A stretch of 64,000 bases of DNA from contig CAMTMK010000002.1 in NCBI GenBank assembly GCA_947073645.1, positions 1-64,000 of the forward strand, in the 5' to 3' direction. Shown here in pieces: positions 53,210-62,400 of this stretch (its first letter is position 1; each line of letters opens with the position of its first letter). Below the pieces are notes generated by a model that saw only the letters and a program-made list of their open reading frames with translations, did not search any database and was not told the DNA's origin. The translations under genes and the position numbers were made by a program. Origin of the DNA: an uncultured bacterium. Lineage in GTDB: Bacteria > Cyanobacteriota > Vampirovibrionia > Gastranaerophilales > Gastranaerophilaceae.

Positions 53210-53258
53210 CGGATTGCGAGCTAAGGGCGTAAGACCCGTAAAACGCTAGCAATCAAGA
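53207..53258 (+). repeat. 3'-UTR structured module, copy 2 (after the annexin-like gene)
   Basis: It starts at the stop codon with TAGCGGATTGCGAGCT, identical to copy 1 after hup, then AAGGGC-GTAA-GACCC. It ends GCTAGCAATC, so that GATTGC can pair with GCAATC and GGG with CCC. Confidence 0.55.
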
Positions 53259-53337
53259 AAAACTTAAATTGATTCCTCATAGTGGTAAAAGATAGAAGTG
53301 AAGAGCCTATTATGGTTAGGTAGAAAGTAGGAAAAAG

Positions 53338-53362
53338 ACCTTGGTTAATCCAAGGTTTTTTA
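53338..53362 (+). terminator. Intrinsic terminator of the annexin-like gene
   Basis: CCTTGG-TTAAT-CCAAGG followed by T6, about 130 bases after the stop codon. Confidence 0.85.
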
Positions 53363-53367
53363 TTTGT

Positions 53368-53412
53368 ACTACGTACGTAGCCACATTTTGTTTTGGTGCA
53401 ATTTTATAAATT
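53368..53412 (+). repeat. Palindromic dispersed element, copy F
   Basis: TACTACGTACGTAGCCA (15 of 17 identical to copies C and G), then CATTTTGTTTTGGTGCAATT. It lies between the terminator and the convergent ispD gene. Confidence 0.55.
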
Positions 53413-53417
53413 TATTT

Positions 53418-54068
53418 TTATAAATACACTTTTGCAATGTCTATATCGTTTTGAGTCGTGATTTTGATGTTTTTGTAGCTTCCGTTTAGGATGTAAACAT
53501 CGTATCCTAGTTCTTCAAGCATTCCTGCATCATCAGTGAAGTTTTGTCCGAGTAGTTTTTCGTGTGCTGATTTTATAAGATTGTATTCAAAAGCTTGCGG
53601 GGTTTGGGTATTGTAAAGCTTTGAACGGTCAATGGTTTTTATGATTTTTCCATCTACAACTTCCTTTATTGTATCGATTGTTTTTGTGGCAACGGTTAAG
53701 GCTTTTTTGTCTTTTACCATGTCAATTGCGCTGTTAATTAAATCTGTTGTAATCATAGGACGCGCTCCGTCATGGATTAGAACATAATCGCATTCTGAAG
53801 TTTTTAAACCATTAAAAACTGATGCTTGGCGGGTTTGACCGCCTTCTATAATTCTTACTTTTTTATAATCGGCAAAGATTTTTTGTAATTCTTCAATAAT
53901 AGAAATATTTGCGCAGATTGTAATTTCGTCGACATTAGAAGCTTCAAAGGCATCAATAGTATACTTGATAACTTCTTTGCCGTGGATTTTTTCTAACAGT
54001 TTATTTGTATTTCCAAATCTTGATGATGTTCCGCCTGCGGGAATTATTGCATTTGTTTTTGTATTCAT
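53418..54068 (-). CDS. ispD: 2-C-methyl-D-erythritol 4-phosphate cytidylyltransferase
   Basis: A 216-residue nucleotidyltransferase of the MEP isoprenoid pathway. It shows the CTP-binding start AIIPAGGTSSRFGNTNKLLE (Arg and Lys), SVFNGLKTSECDYVLIHDGA with HDGARP, and the C-terminal DDAGMLEELGYDVYILNGSY. The family's GxxSxR is intact. It is the last gene after thiL, overlapping it by four bases. Confidence 0.93.
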   Translation of the reverse strand: MNTKTNAIIPAGGTSSRFGNTNKLLEKIHGKEVIKYTIDAFEASNVDEITICANISIIEELQKIFADYKKVRIIEGGQTRQASVFNGLKTSECDYVLIHDGARPMITTDLINSAIDMVKDKKALTVATKTIDTIKEVVDGKIIKTIDRSKLYNTQTPQAFEYNLIKSAHEKLLGQNFTDDAGMLEELGYDVYILNGSYKNIKITTQNDIDIAKVYL

Positions 54069-54943
54069 TTGTTTTCCTCAAAATGTTTATATAACTTATC
54101 GTCAATGTTTGAATAGAATATTCCGTCAATTATAATACCTGTTTTTCCGCTTGTAACCTCGCCAATGCAGGTAAAATCTCCACTGTCCGGAACGACGGCA
54201 ACGAGTTGGTAATCCTCTCCGCCATATAAAACTCTTTCCATATCAACCGAAGAGTCGTGCGGGATTTTTGATGTATCAATGGAAATTGTTACTCCGCTTG
54301 CTTTTGCAATTTGCATTAAAGCATCCCCAAGTCCGTCTGATGTATCCATCATTGCATAATCATAATCAGCGTTAGAGGCAATTTTTTCAGAAAATTCTCT
54401 TTGCGCAATAGGCATTAGGTGGGCATTTATGAATTTTGCAGGTTCGGTTTTCCCGCTTAATAAAAGTTGTAAACCTTTTGCACTGTTCCCATGTTCTCCT
54501 GAAACGATTACTTTATAACCCTTTTTTGCATTTGAACGGGAAGAAATTTTTCTGCTTTTAGTTGAACCGATTGCGGTTACTGACACAAAAATTTTGTCGC
54601 TTCCTGTTAAATCTCCGCCGACGATTTTAACTTCACCGCAAGCATCTTTTGCACCTTCATAAAAATTTTTTACAAAATCTTCATCGACATGTTTGGGAAG
54701 TGATAGTGAAATTGTAATGTATTTGGGTTCTGCTCCTGATGCACAAATGTCGCTTATATTAACCATTACTGATTTATAGCCGAGTTGATACGGCGTCATA
54801 TAGTCCATTTTAAAATGCACATCTTCCACAAGGCTGTCTTGAGTGACGACAATTCCCAAATCTTTCAGGTATGCGCAATCGTCCCCGATATAGTTTGAAT
54901 TTAGGGTTGATTTAATTATTTGAATAAGTTCTTTTTCTTTCAT
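54065..54943 (-). CDS. thiL: Thiamine-monophosphate kinase
   Basis: A 292-residue ThiL converting thiamine monophosphate to the diphosphate. Conserved motifs are GDDCAYL, VVTQDSLVEDVHF, VNISDICASGAEPKY, VGGDLTGSDKIFVSVTAIG, MMDTSDGLGDALMQ and GGEDYQLV. Length is slightly short for the family (about 300-330). The start abuts the stop of the GGDEF gene with a one-base overlap. Confidence 0.93.
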   Translation of the reverse strand: MKEKELIQIIKSTLNSNYIGDDCAYLKDLGIVVTQDSLVEDVHFKMDYMTPYQLGYKSVMVNISDICASGAEPKYITISLSLPKHVDEDFVKNFYEGAKDACGEVKIVGGDLTGSDKIFVSVTAIGSTKSRKISSRSNAKKGYKVIVSGEHGNSAKGLQLLLSGKTEPAKFINAHLMPIAQREFSEKIASNADYDYAMMDTSDGLGDALMQIAKASGVTISIDTSKIPHDSSVDMERVLYGGEDYQLVAVVPDSGDFTCIGEVTSGKTGIIIDGIFYSNIDDKLYKHFEENK

Positions 54944-56838
54944 TATGCATCAATATCAATAATAGTAACAAATTCCTGAACAAGAGCTGAATTCCATTTT
55001 TTGCCAGCATCTTGTTTGATAACTTCTACGGCTTGTTTTGGAGTGAGTTCTGCTCTGTAAGTTCTCGGTTCTATTAAAGCATAATAAGCATCTACAATCA
55101 ATATGATTTGTGATGTCATTGGGATTTTTTCACGTGCAATTTGTGCGGGGTAACCGCTTCCGTCCCAGTTTTCGTGGTGGTGTTCAATGATAGGAATAAT
55201 ATCTTGTACAGCACTGATAGGCTGAAGAATTTCTCTGGCTGCAATAATCGGATGTTCTTTAATTTGTTTCTTCTCTTCCTCAGTAAGAGGAGTTGTTTTT
55301 TGAAGAAGTTCCTGCGGCAGCATCAAGTTGCCTATATCATATAAAAGCATTGCAATTTTGAGATTGTCAATTTCGTCTTTTGGCAGGTCAAAACGTTTTG
55401 CAAGGCTTACAGCAAGAAGTACTTTCGATTTTACTACACCGTTTTGATGAAGCGGATTGTAAGTTTGTGTCAGCATATCAGCTACTGTGTACAAAGCTTC
55501 TTTCGGTACTTCATTATCTTGTTTTTGAAGTTTTGTTTTAATATGTTCTGAAATTTCATTTCCGATATGGACATTATGTTTATTTAGGATATCCATAAAT
55601 GTATTAATTGCAATTTCCTGCCAGCTTGTTTCGGAAATCGGTTTAGCAAGTGTAACTCTGTTTCTGCCGTTTCGTTTTGATTGATACATAGCCTGGTCTG
55701 TTAGTTCTAAGATATCTTCAATATTATCGGAATGTTCTAAAAATGTTGCGACCCCGATACTTGCAGTGATACGTTTGATTGTATCAAGATTTTCGCTTTC
55801 AAGTGCTTTTCGAATTCTTTCTGCTGCAACCATTGCGCCTTTAGAATCAACACCCGGCAGAATTACGTTAAATTCTTCACCGCCCATGCGTGCTGCCGTA
55901 TCAATTGAGCGAGCGTTTCTTTTTAAAACTTCTGCAACTGTTTTAATTGCCAAATCACCGTATGCGTGACCAAATTTATCGTTAATTTGTTTAAGGTGGT
56001 CTAAATCCAGACCGATTACACTGAACGGTTGTTTTTGACGCAGTGCACGCGTAACTTCTTTTTTTAGGTATTCTTCAAAATATCTTCTGTTATAAAGTCC
56101 TGTAAGGCCGTCTGTTACAGCCTGCGCCTTAACTTCTTCAAACAAACCTGCAATAGTAATTGCCATTTCAATTTGCTGAGCAAACATATTCAAAAAGTCG
56201 GTTTCACCTGCTGTAAGTTCTTTTCTTGATGAGAATACGTTAAACCAGCCGAAATGAGAGTTTCTTGCAAACAGTGGAATATTTATAATTGCTTTGCTAG
56301 GACTGCCGTCTACAACTTCTTTTAATATATCATCAGGAATTTCAGGTATTACCGATTTTAAAGTTCCGCCGATATCAAGAGTTAATCCGATTTCTTTTGT
56401 TTTGGCTGTTTGGGCATAGATACTTTCAGAATTATAAACAAGTTTTCTTGTTTGTATAGGACCTTTAATAAGTTTATCTACACGTTTGATTGATGTATCG
56501 TTTGATTGAGCCAAAACTGTCAGGTAGATACCATTTTCGTCTTCGCATTTTTTTATGATATTACAATGAAGATATCCCAGTTCGCCCTGAATACTGTTTA
56601 CGATTGTTTCAAGAACGCTTTGTAATGGACGGGAAGCATTCATCATATCCCAGATGTGCTGTAAGGTAAGCATTCTTTTATTTGCGATATTTAATTCGCG
56701 GGTGCGTTGTTCAATTTCTTTTTCCAGCTGGAGGTTGCGCTCGTAGATTTCAAGATAATCTTGTTTTCCGCTGTATATGGTGTTTTCAACTTCTGAAACT
56801 TTTTTATAAATATCTTTTAAATTTTTGAAAAAATCCAT
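54943..56838 (-). CDS. GAF-GGDEF-HD-GYP signalling protein with a degenerate HD motif
   Basis: About 631 residues: an N-terminal coiled coil (residues 15-50) and a GAF-like sensor (about residues 65-225). The GGDEF domain (about residues 235-395) has an intact RMGGEEFNV site near residue 318, so it is a likely diguanylate cyclase. The C-terminal HD-GYP domain (about residues 450-630) keeps EHPII, HHHENWDGSGYP and DAYYAL. However, its first motif reads LLYDIGN instead of LLHDIGK, so the metal-binding His is missing and cyclic-di-GMP hydrolysis may be lost. It has no membrane segment. Start 56838 has TATAAT six bases upstream, within the stop of the ROK gene. Confidence 0.88.
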   Translation of the reverse strand: MDFFKNLKDIYKKVSEVENTIYSGKQDYLEIYERNLQLEKEIEQRTRELNIANKRMLTLQHIWDMMNASRPLQSVLETIVNSIQGELGYLHCNIIKKCEDENGIYLTVLAQSNDTSIKRVDKLIKGPIQTRKLVYNSESIYAQTAKTKEIGLTLDIGGTLKSVIPEIPDDILKEVVDGSPSKAIINIPLFARNSHFGWFNVFSSRKELTAGETDFLNMFAQQIEMAITIAGLFEEVKAQAVTDGLTGLYNRRYFEEYLKKEVTRALRQKQPFSVIGLDLDHLKQINDKFGHAYGDLAIKTVAEVLKRNARSIDTAARMGGEEFNVILPGVDSKGAMVAAERIRKALESENLDTIKRITASIGVATFLEHSDNIEDILELTDQAMYQSKRNGRNRVTLAKPISETSWQEIAINTFMDILNKHNVHIGNEISEHIKTKLQKQDNEVPKEALYTVADMLTQTYNPLHQNGVVKSKVLLAVSLAKRFDLPKDEIDNLKIAMLLYDIGNLMLPQELLQKTTPLTEEEKKQIKEHPIIAAREILQPISAVQDIIPIIEHHHENWDGSGYPAQIAREKIPMTSQIILIVDAYYALIEPRTYRAELTPKQAVEVIKQDAGKKWNSALVQEFVTIIDIDA

Positions 56839-56844
56839 ATTATT

Positions 56845-56850
56845 ATTATA
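56845..56850 (-). promoter_or_regulatory. -10 box of a probable leaderless promoter
   Basis: TATAAT on the minus strand, overlapping the ROK stop codon, six bases before ATG 56838. Confidence 0.5.
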
Positions 56851-57805
56851 CACTATGTTTTGAATTTTGCAATAAAGCTGCTCCAATTACACCCGAGTAA
56901 TCTCCAAGTTTTGCCTTGCTAAATTTGATTTTTTCGGCAGGAATAGGTAATGATTTTGTGCGCGCTTTTTTAATTGTTTTTTCATAAAAATAATCAACTG
57001 CTTCAATTAAACCGCCTCCCAAGATTACAAGTTCAGGGTTTATAAAGTTGATGATACTTGCAATTCCGCCTGACAAGTATTCGGAAGCTTCTGTGACATA
57101 TTGGAGTACAAGTTCATCTTCTCTTTCGATTGATTTTTGAATCATACTTGATGTTATTGATTTGCCAGTTTCAAGGTATTCTAAAATACAGGATTTTCTG
57201 CCTTTTTTTAATGCGCCTTCAATTCTTCTTTCTATAGCAGAGCGTGATGCATAAGCTTCCAGACAACCATGTCCGCCGCAGGCACACTGTCTGCCGTTCA
57301 AATCCACAATCATATGTCCGATTTCGCCGGCAGTTCCTGTTGCTCCTCGGATTATTTTTCCGTCCTTGACAATTGCAGAACCGACACCTGTTCCCACAAA
57401 TATACATACAAAATCATTATAACCTTTGCCAGCCCCGAATTTTTGTTCGCCTATTGCTGCAACTTCTACATCGTTTCCGACAAACACAGGAACATCAAAG
57501 TGTGAATTCAAAATCTTTTTAATTTGAAGACCATAACAATCCAAATTCGGCGCAGCAAGGATAATACCATTTTCTCTGTCAATTTGACCTGCCGAACCAA
57601 TACCGATAGAGTAAATCTCGTCGGAACTTATGTTCCCTAAAAGTTCTTCAATTCCCTCTATCATTTTTCGTGTAATATTTTTAGGACCTTTGTCTTTTTT
57701 TGTTTTCTTTTTAATGCACTCAATAACTCTCCCGCTTTCGCGTTCTACAAGTGCAATAAGAATTTTTGTTCCGCCTAAATCAATCCCAATAGAATATTTT
57801 TTCAT
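56846..57805 (-). CDS. ROK-family sugar kinase (probable glucokinase)
   Basis: A 319-residue ROK protein. ATP site SIGIDLGGTKILIALVERES, sugar-binding VFVGNDVEVAAIGE, GTGVGSAIVKDGKIIRGATG, the catalytic-zinc region GTAGEIGHMIVDLNG with CACGGHGCLEAYASRSAI (three Cys), and LVILGGG. The zinc motif and length match glucokinases, though N-acetylglucosamine kinase cannot be excluded. It has no HTH, so it is not a NagC-type repressor. It is divergent from the GH13 gene 79 bases away. Confidence 0.92.
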   Translation of the reverse strand: MKKYSIGIDLGGTKILIALVERESGRVIECIKKKTKKDKGPKNITRKMIEGIEELLGNISSDEIYSIGIGSAGQIDRENGIILAAPNLDCYGLQIKKILNSHFDVPVFVGNDVEVAAIGEQKFGAGKGYNDFVCIFVGTGVGSAIVKDGKIIRGATGTAGEIGHMIVDLNGRQCACGGHGCLEAYASRSAIERRIEGALKKGRKSCILEYLETGKSITSSMIQKSIEREDELVLQYVTEASEYLSGGIASIINFINPELVILGGGLIEAVDYFYEKTIKKARTKSLPIPAEKIKFSKAKLGDYSGVIGAALLQNSKHSV

Positions 57806-57814
57806 ATGCTTACG

Positions 57815-57820
57815 ATTATA
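57815..57820 (-). promoter_or_regulatory. -10 box upstream of the ROK gene
   Basis: TATAAT on the minus strand, nine bases before ATG 57805. No ribosome binding site is seen, so the leader is at most a few bases. Confidence 0.4.
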
Positions 57821-57884
57821 TATTAAAATTTTAGAATTTGCAAAAAGTAATTTTATTTGTTACCATAATGTTTGAGGGGGTATT

Positions 57885-59432
57885 ATGAGATTCAGAAATA
57901 AAATTTTTACAGCTGTAATATTAACTGCTTTAGCAGCGCAATGTGCATTTAGTGCAGATGTTTGGGTAAATGATTTAAGAAGATTGTTTACAAGCAATTC
58001 TGCAATAATTTATGAAATAAATTTGAGAACATTCGGTGCTCAAGATGTTAATAAAAATGGGATTATTGACTTTGATGAAGGTGAAGAAAGCGGAACTTTT
58101 TTAAATGCAATTCCTAAACTTGATGAATTAAAGCAAAAAGGTATTAATACACTTCATGTTTTGCCGATTACCCCTGTCGGAAAAACAAAAGCTTTAGGTA
58201 CAGCAGGTTCATTATATGCAGCTTTAAGTTTTAATTCTATCAACCCTCAGCTTGGAAGTGAACAAACTGCTTTATCGCTCAAATCTCAGGCAATAAAGTT
58301 TATTGACGAAGCTCATAAAAGAGGTATTCGTGTAATTATAGATTTGCCGTCCTGCGGTTCTTATGATTTGTATATGCAAAGACCAGAACTGTTTTTGAAA
58401 GATAAAACCGGACAATCTGTTGTCCCTGCCGATTGGACAGATGTCAGATTGTTTGATGCCGGAACTGAAACTGCTGTTAATAATGATGTTTATACTCTAT
58501 ATAAAGAGTTTGTGGATATGGTTTTAAATATCGGTGCTGACGGTATTAGGGCTGATGTGGCAACAAATAAGCCTGCAAAGTTCTGGAAAGATTTGATTGA
58601 CTATTCAAGAATGAAAGACCCGCAGTTCTTATGGCTTGCAGAAGCGTCCGAAAGCTGGACAGAACCTGTGAATGTAAATGCAGTATTTACTCCGTATAAT
58701 AAACTTTTAGAAGCCGGTTTTGACGGTTATTACGGAAGTTATTTTAATCTCAAAAATTTCAAAACAGGAAAAGAGCTTACTAATCTTATTCAGGCTACGC
58801 AGAGGAATTTAACCGGATATTCTCAACCTAAAGCCGTAATCGGAAGCTTTACAACGCATGATGAGATGAGTCCTGTTTTGATTAACGGTACAAATTTTTC
58901 TGAAATGATAATCTGGCTTAATGCAACTTTGCCTGTAAATTCATATTTTGTTGACGGTTTTGATACCGGTGACAATTATATTTATTTGTGGGCTAATAAA
59001 GAAGCATTCAGAACATTTACTGATGATGATTACTATTTTGTTCATCGCGGTAAAATTGATATATTTAATTTCTCAAAAGCTCCCGGTGCCATAGATGATA
59101 GTCTGCTGAAATCTTTCATTGTTGCAAACAGGATGAAAAGAGGATTTTCAACAATGATTAATAACGGCAGGTTTGTGCCGTTGAAATCATCTAATCCGTC
59201 TGTATTTGCTTATGCAATAAGCTATAATGGCAGAAGTATTATTGTTATGGGTAATCTTAATTTCAGACAGAACTCAGATACTATAGTGTCAGTACCTAAA
59301 TTAACAGCTGATAGTATGGTTTTGCCTGTTAAAATAGATAGTATTCCCATAACTCAACGCGGAGGTTTTAAAGTATTGTTAAAATCGGGCGAAACAATAG
59401 TGCTTGTTTTGAATGATTTGGAAGTTAAATAG
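57885..59432 (+). CDS. Exported alpha-amylase-family (GH13) glycoside hydrolase
   Basis: A 515-residue exported enzyme with a signal peptide (about residues 1-23, AQCAFSA). The GH13 TIM barrel shows the early calcium loop DVNKNGIIDFDE, equivalent to the DxNxDG loop of other GH13 enzymes. It also shows region I (RGIRVIIDLPSCGSY), region II with the nucleophile Asp (IGADGIRADVAT, near residue 221), region III with the acid Glu (LWLAEASESW, near residue 251) and region IV (SFTTHDEM). The C-terminal beta domain is FKVLLKSGETIVLVLNDLEV. It acts on alpha-glucans; exact specificity unknown. Opposite-strand ROK kinase could phosphorylate released glucose. GAGGGGGTA precedes the ATG. Confidence 0.92.
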   Translation: MRFRNKIFTAVILTALAAQCAFSADVWVNDLRRLFTSNSAIIYEINLRTFGAQDVNKNGIIDFDEGEESGTFLNAIPKLDELKQKGINTLHVLPITPVGKTKALGTAGSLYAALSFNSINPQLGSEQTALSLKSQAIKFIDEAHKRGIRVIIDLPSCGSYDLYMQRPELFLKDKTGQSVVPADWTDVRLFDAGTETAVNNDVYTLYKEFVDMVLNIGADGIRADVATNKPAKFWKDLIDYSRMKDPQFLWLAEASESWTEPVNVNAVFTPYNKLLEAGFDGYYGSYFNLKNFKTGKELTNLIQATQRNLTGYSQPKAVIGSFTTHDEMSPVLINGTNFSEMIIWLNATLPVNSYFVDGFDTGDNYIYLWANKEAFRTFTDDDYYFVHRGKIDIFNFSKAPGAIDDSLLKSFIVANRMKRGFSTMINNGRFVPLKSSNPSVFAYAISYNGRSIIVMGNLNFRQNSDTIVSVPKLTADSMVLPVKIDSIPITQRGGFKVLLKSGETIVLVLNDLEVK

Positions 59433-59433
59433 A

Positions 59434-62400
59434 CTAAGCGTAATATCTTTGAGATTTAGATAAAGCTTGAACACGTCTTTGACGGTATTTAGCATTCTTC
59501 TTTATGATATCTTTAGTACGTTTAGTTAATTTGCCTGGTGCAGCGTATTTCTTTTTAGTTTCGCCTTCTTGATTTTGAGTCATGAACATTCCAGCAACTG
59601 ACATTGCTGTATTTGCAACCTGTCCTGTAATGTCGAAGATTTGATTGATTTTTTCTCTTTTTTTATTTTTCTTAAATTCAGTACGTTTAGCTTGTTCAGC
59701 TTCGTATTTTGCGGCTTCTTCTTCACCGTATTCTCCGAGAGCTTCTTGTCTGTATTCTTCAAGCATATCATCATCAAGGTCTGCAAATTCTTCTGATGCG
59801 CCGTTTTTTTCCATGTTAGTTTTTCTAAATTCTTCTTCTCTTTTAGCTTTTTCTTCTGGAGTTTCTGCTGTTGTAACCGGAGTTTCAGTTGTGTCATCTT
59901 CCATAGCAGCTAATTCTTCTTCTGTGAAAGTTGGGATTTCATCATCTGTATCATTAGTTTCAGGTGCTTCAGATTTTGTATTAACAGGTTCAACAGGTTC
60001 ATCTGTTCCAATTTCACTTGAAGAAGATGTTTCTGCTGGAGTTTCACTTCTTAAAGCTTCAGCAGCTTCTGCTTGTGTATCTGTAACTTCTAATGCAGGA
60101 GTTTCAGCAGGTTTTTCAGTAGATGTTGGCGCAGGCGTATTTTTACCGTCTGTTTCAGGAACATTTCCTGTTACTGCAGGTGTAGTTGTTTCAGGTTGTT
60201 CTGCTTCTTCATCCGGTGTTGTAGTTTGAGGTTGTGCAGGTTGTTGAGGTTCTTCTGCTTTTACAAAACCTGTTTGTTGTAGTTGTTGTTTAAGAGCTGT
60301 AAGTTCTGTTTTTTGTTCAGGTGTTAAGTTTGAATCATTTAAAGTCGCATCTATTTTTGAACTTCTTTGCTCAGGTGTCATATTTTTAAGTGTAGAATCG
60401 TTTTTTAATTCAGCTAGTTTTGCTTTTGCTTCAGCTTTTTGTTCAGGTGTTAGTTTATTGTTTTTATCGATAGCTTTGTTTGCTTTATCATTTGATTTGT
60501 CATCATTAGTGTTGTTATCATCTTCTGCTTTTTCAGCTTTTCCGCCAGCGAATTGACCAATAGAACCAAGTGTTTGTAAACCTCCGCCGATAGTACCTAA
60601 AAGATTAGCAGTTTTTTCATCGCCTAAATTGAATTCACTCATAATTTGGCTTGTTGAAGACAATGCAGTACCAGTTACACTAGTAATTGTTGCAATTTTA
60701 CCTAATGTGTTTTGGTCACCCATTTTGCTTACACTATTTGCTGCTCCTGTAACGGCAGAACCAACACCAGCAATTGTTCCAATTTTGCTTGCAATACCAC
60801 TTGCTTCTTTACCTTGAACAGCTCTTACGTTATTTACAAGTTCAGCAGAAGAAGAAACTATGCTCAAACCTTCTGAAACATATGATAATGCACTTCCAGC
60901 AGCAGCTCCGCCACCTGCAAAACTTGTTGCGGCTGTAACTGCTGCAGAACCAATTGCCATTAAGCCTGCTGCTAAGTTTCCATTTGCGATGTTAATTACA
61001 CCTTTTGTTAAACCGCAAGCAACAGTACCAACTGTACCAATAATTGTTAAAACACCACCAACAGTTTGTAATGATAAACCTGTTGTTAATATAGGTATAC
61101 CAGATGATATTAAAGATAAACCTGCCGGAGTTGTCGGCCAAGGTAATAGTGCAATACCAGCTTGAATTAAACCGGTACCTGTTGTTTCCATTGATGTACC
61201 AACTTGTGTTAATACAGTACCTGTTGTTGATGTGATTGAGAAAATATTTTCAGCAATACCGATTGCACCGAAAATTTTGTTTAATTTCTTTTGTTTTTCT
61301 TTTTCTTTTTTTTCGGTTTCTTTAAGTTTTTTCTCTTTAAGTTTAATTTTCTTTTGAAATTTTGTAGATTTTGTTTCAATTGAATCTTGAACTTTTACGA
61401 TTTTTGTTCTGTTTCTTACAACAATAGTATCTTGACCTTTAAATTCAATGCCAAGTTCGTTAATTCTTTGATTATTTTGATCAAGTTTGCTTTGGTTATC
61501 AGTACCGTCAGGAGTGCTTGTTATTGTGAAGCTGTTAGATGCAAGCATACCACCTTGTTCATCGTCTTCTTTTTGTTGTGGAGCTTTTTTAGGTGCACTT
61601 AATTGTTTAGCTTCTTCTTGAGCAGATATTTGCTCATTTTCAGCATTAAGTGATTCGTATTCAACTAAAATTGCTTGTTGTTTTTGAACAGCTTTTTGAG
61701 ATTCTTGAGTTAATTTGATAACTTCTTCTTGTTCTTTTTGAATTTGTTTTTCTAATTTTTTTGCTTCTTTTTCAAGTTGTTTAGCATCTTTCTTTTCATC
61801 TTTTTCGATTTTTTTAGATTCTTTTCCGGCATCTTTAGCATCTTTGTTACCAGATTTTACAATATCATTTTGATTGTCGGTTTGTTTTTTTAGTTGGCTT
61901 TCTTGTTGTTTAGCATTTTTCTCAACTGATGCAGGATCTTCTTCTGTATTTTCTTTTTTTGAGCTTTCTGAATTTTCAGTTTTTGCATTTTCAGTAGCTT
62001 CTTTAGCTTCTTCATTTTCAATATTTTCTTCTGGAGAAGTTGTTTCTTCAGGAGTTTTTGGTGTTTCAGGAGCTTCTGGTGTTTCAACACCAAGTTCTTC
62101 AGCAGTCTCTTCTGTTTCTGTTACTGCTTCTTCAATAACTTCAGCTTCTTCACTTTGTTCAGTACCTTCAGCAGGTGTTGTTTCTTCATTGTTTTCTGTA
62201 GTTTCAACACCTTCTTCATTTTCTGATGTAGGAATTTGAGTTGCTTCTGCGCCTGTTACAGAAATGATTTCAGCTTCTAGTGTTGTCAAATCGTTGATTG
62301 CACCATCTTCTTCTTTTATTGCTTTGTCTGTTGCTTTTTCTGCAATTGTCGGAAGCGGTGTATCACCTGCGACTTGAGCAGCAATGCCGATACCAGTGCT

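Noticed and set aside
58060-58096. EF-hand-like loop DVNKNGIIDFDE in the GH13 enzyme
   Set aside because: Other GH13 enzymes have a calcium loop of DxNxDG type at the same place, so it is the normal barrel metal site rather than an inserted EF-hand.
59645-62240. Long plus-strand reading frames rich in Ser opposite the giant protein
   Set aside because: They mirror the low-complexity Glu/Thr/Lys codons of the minus-strand gene and have no ribosome binding sites.
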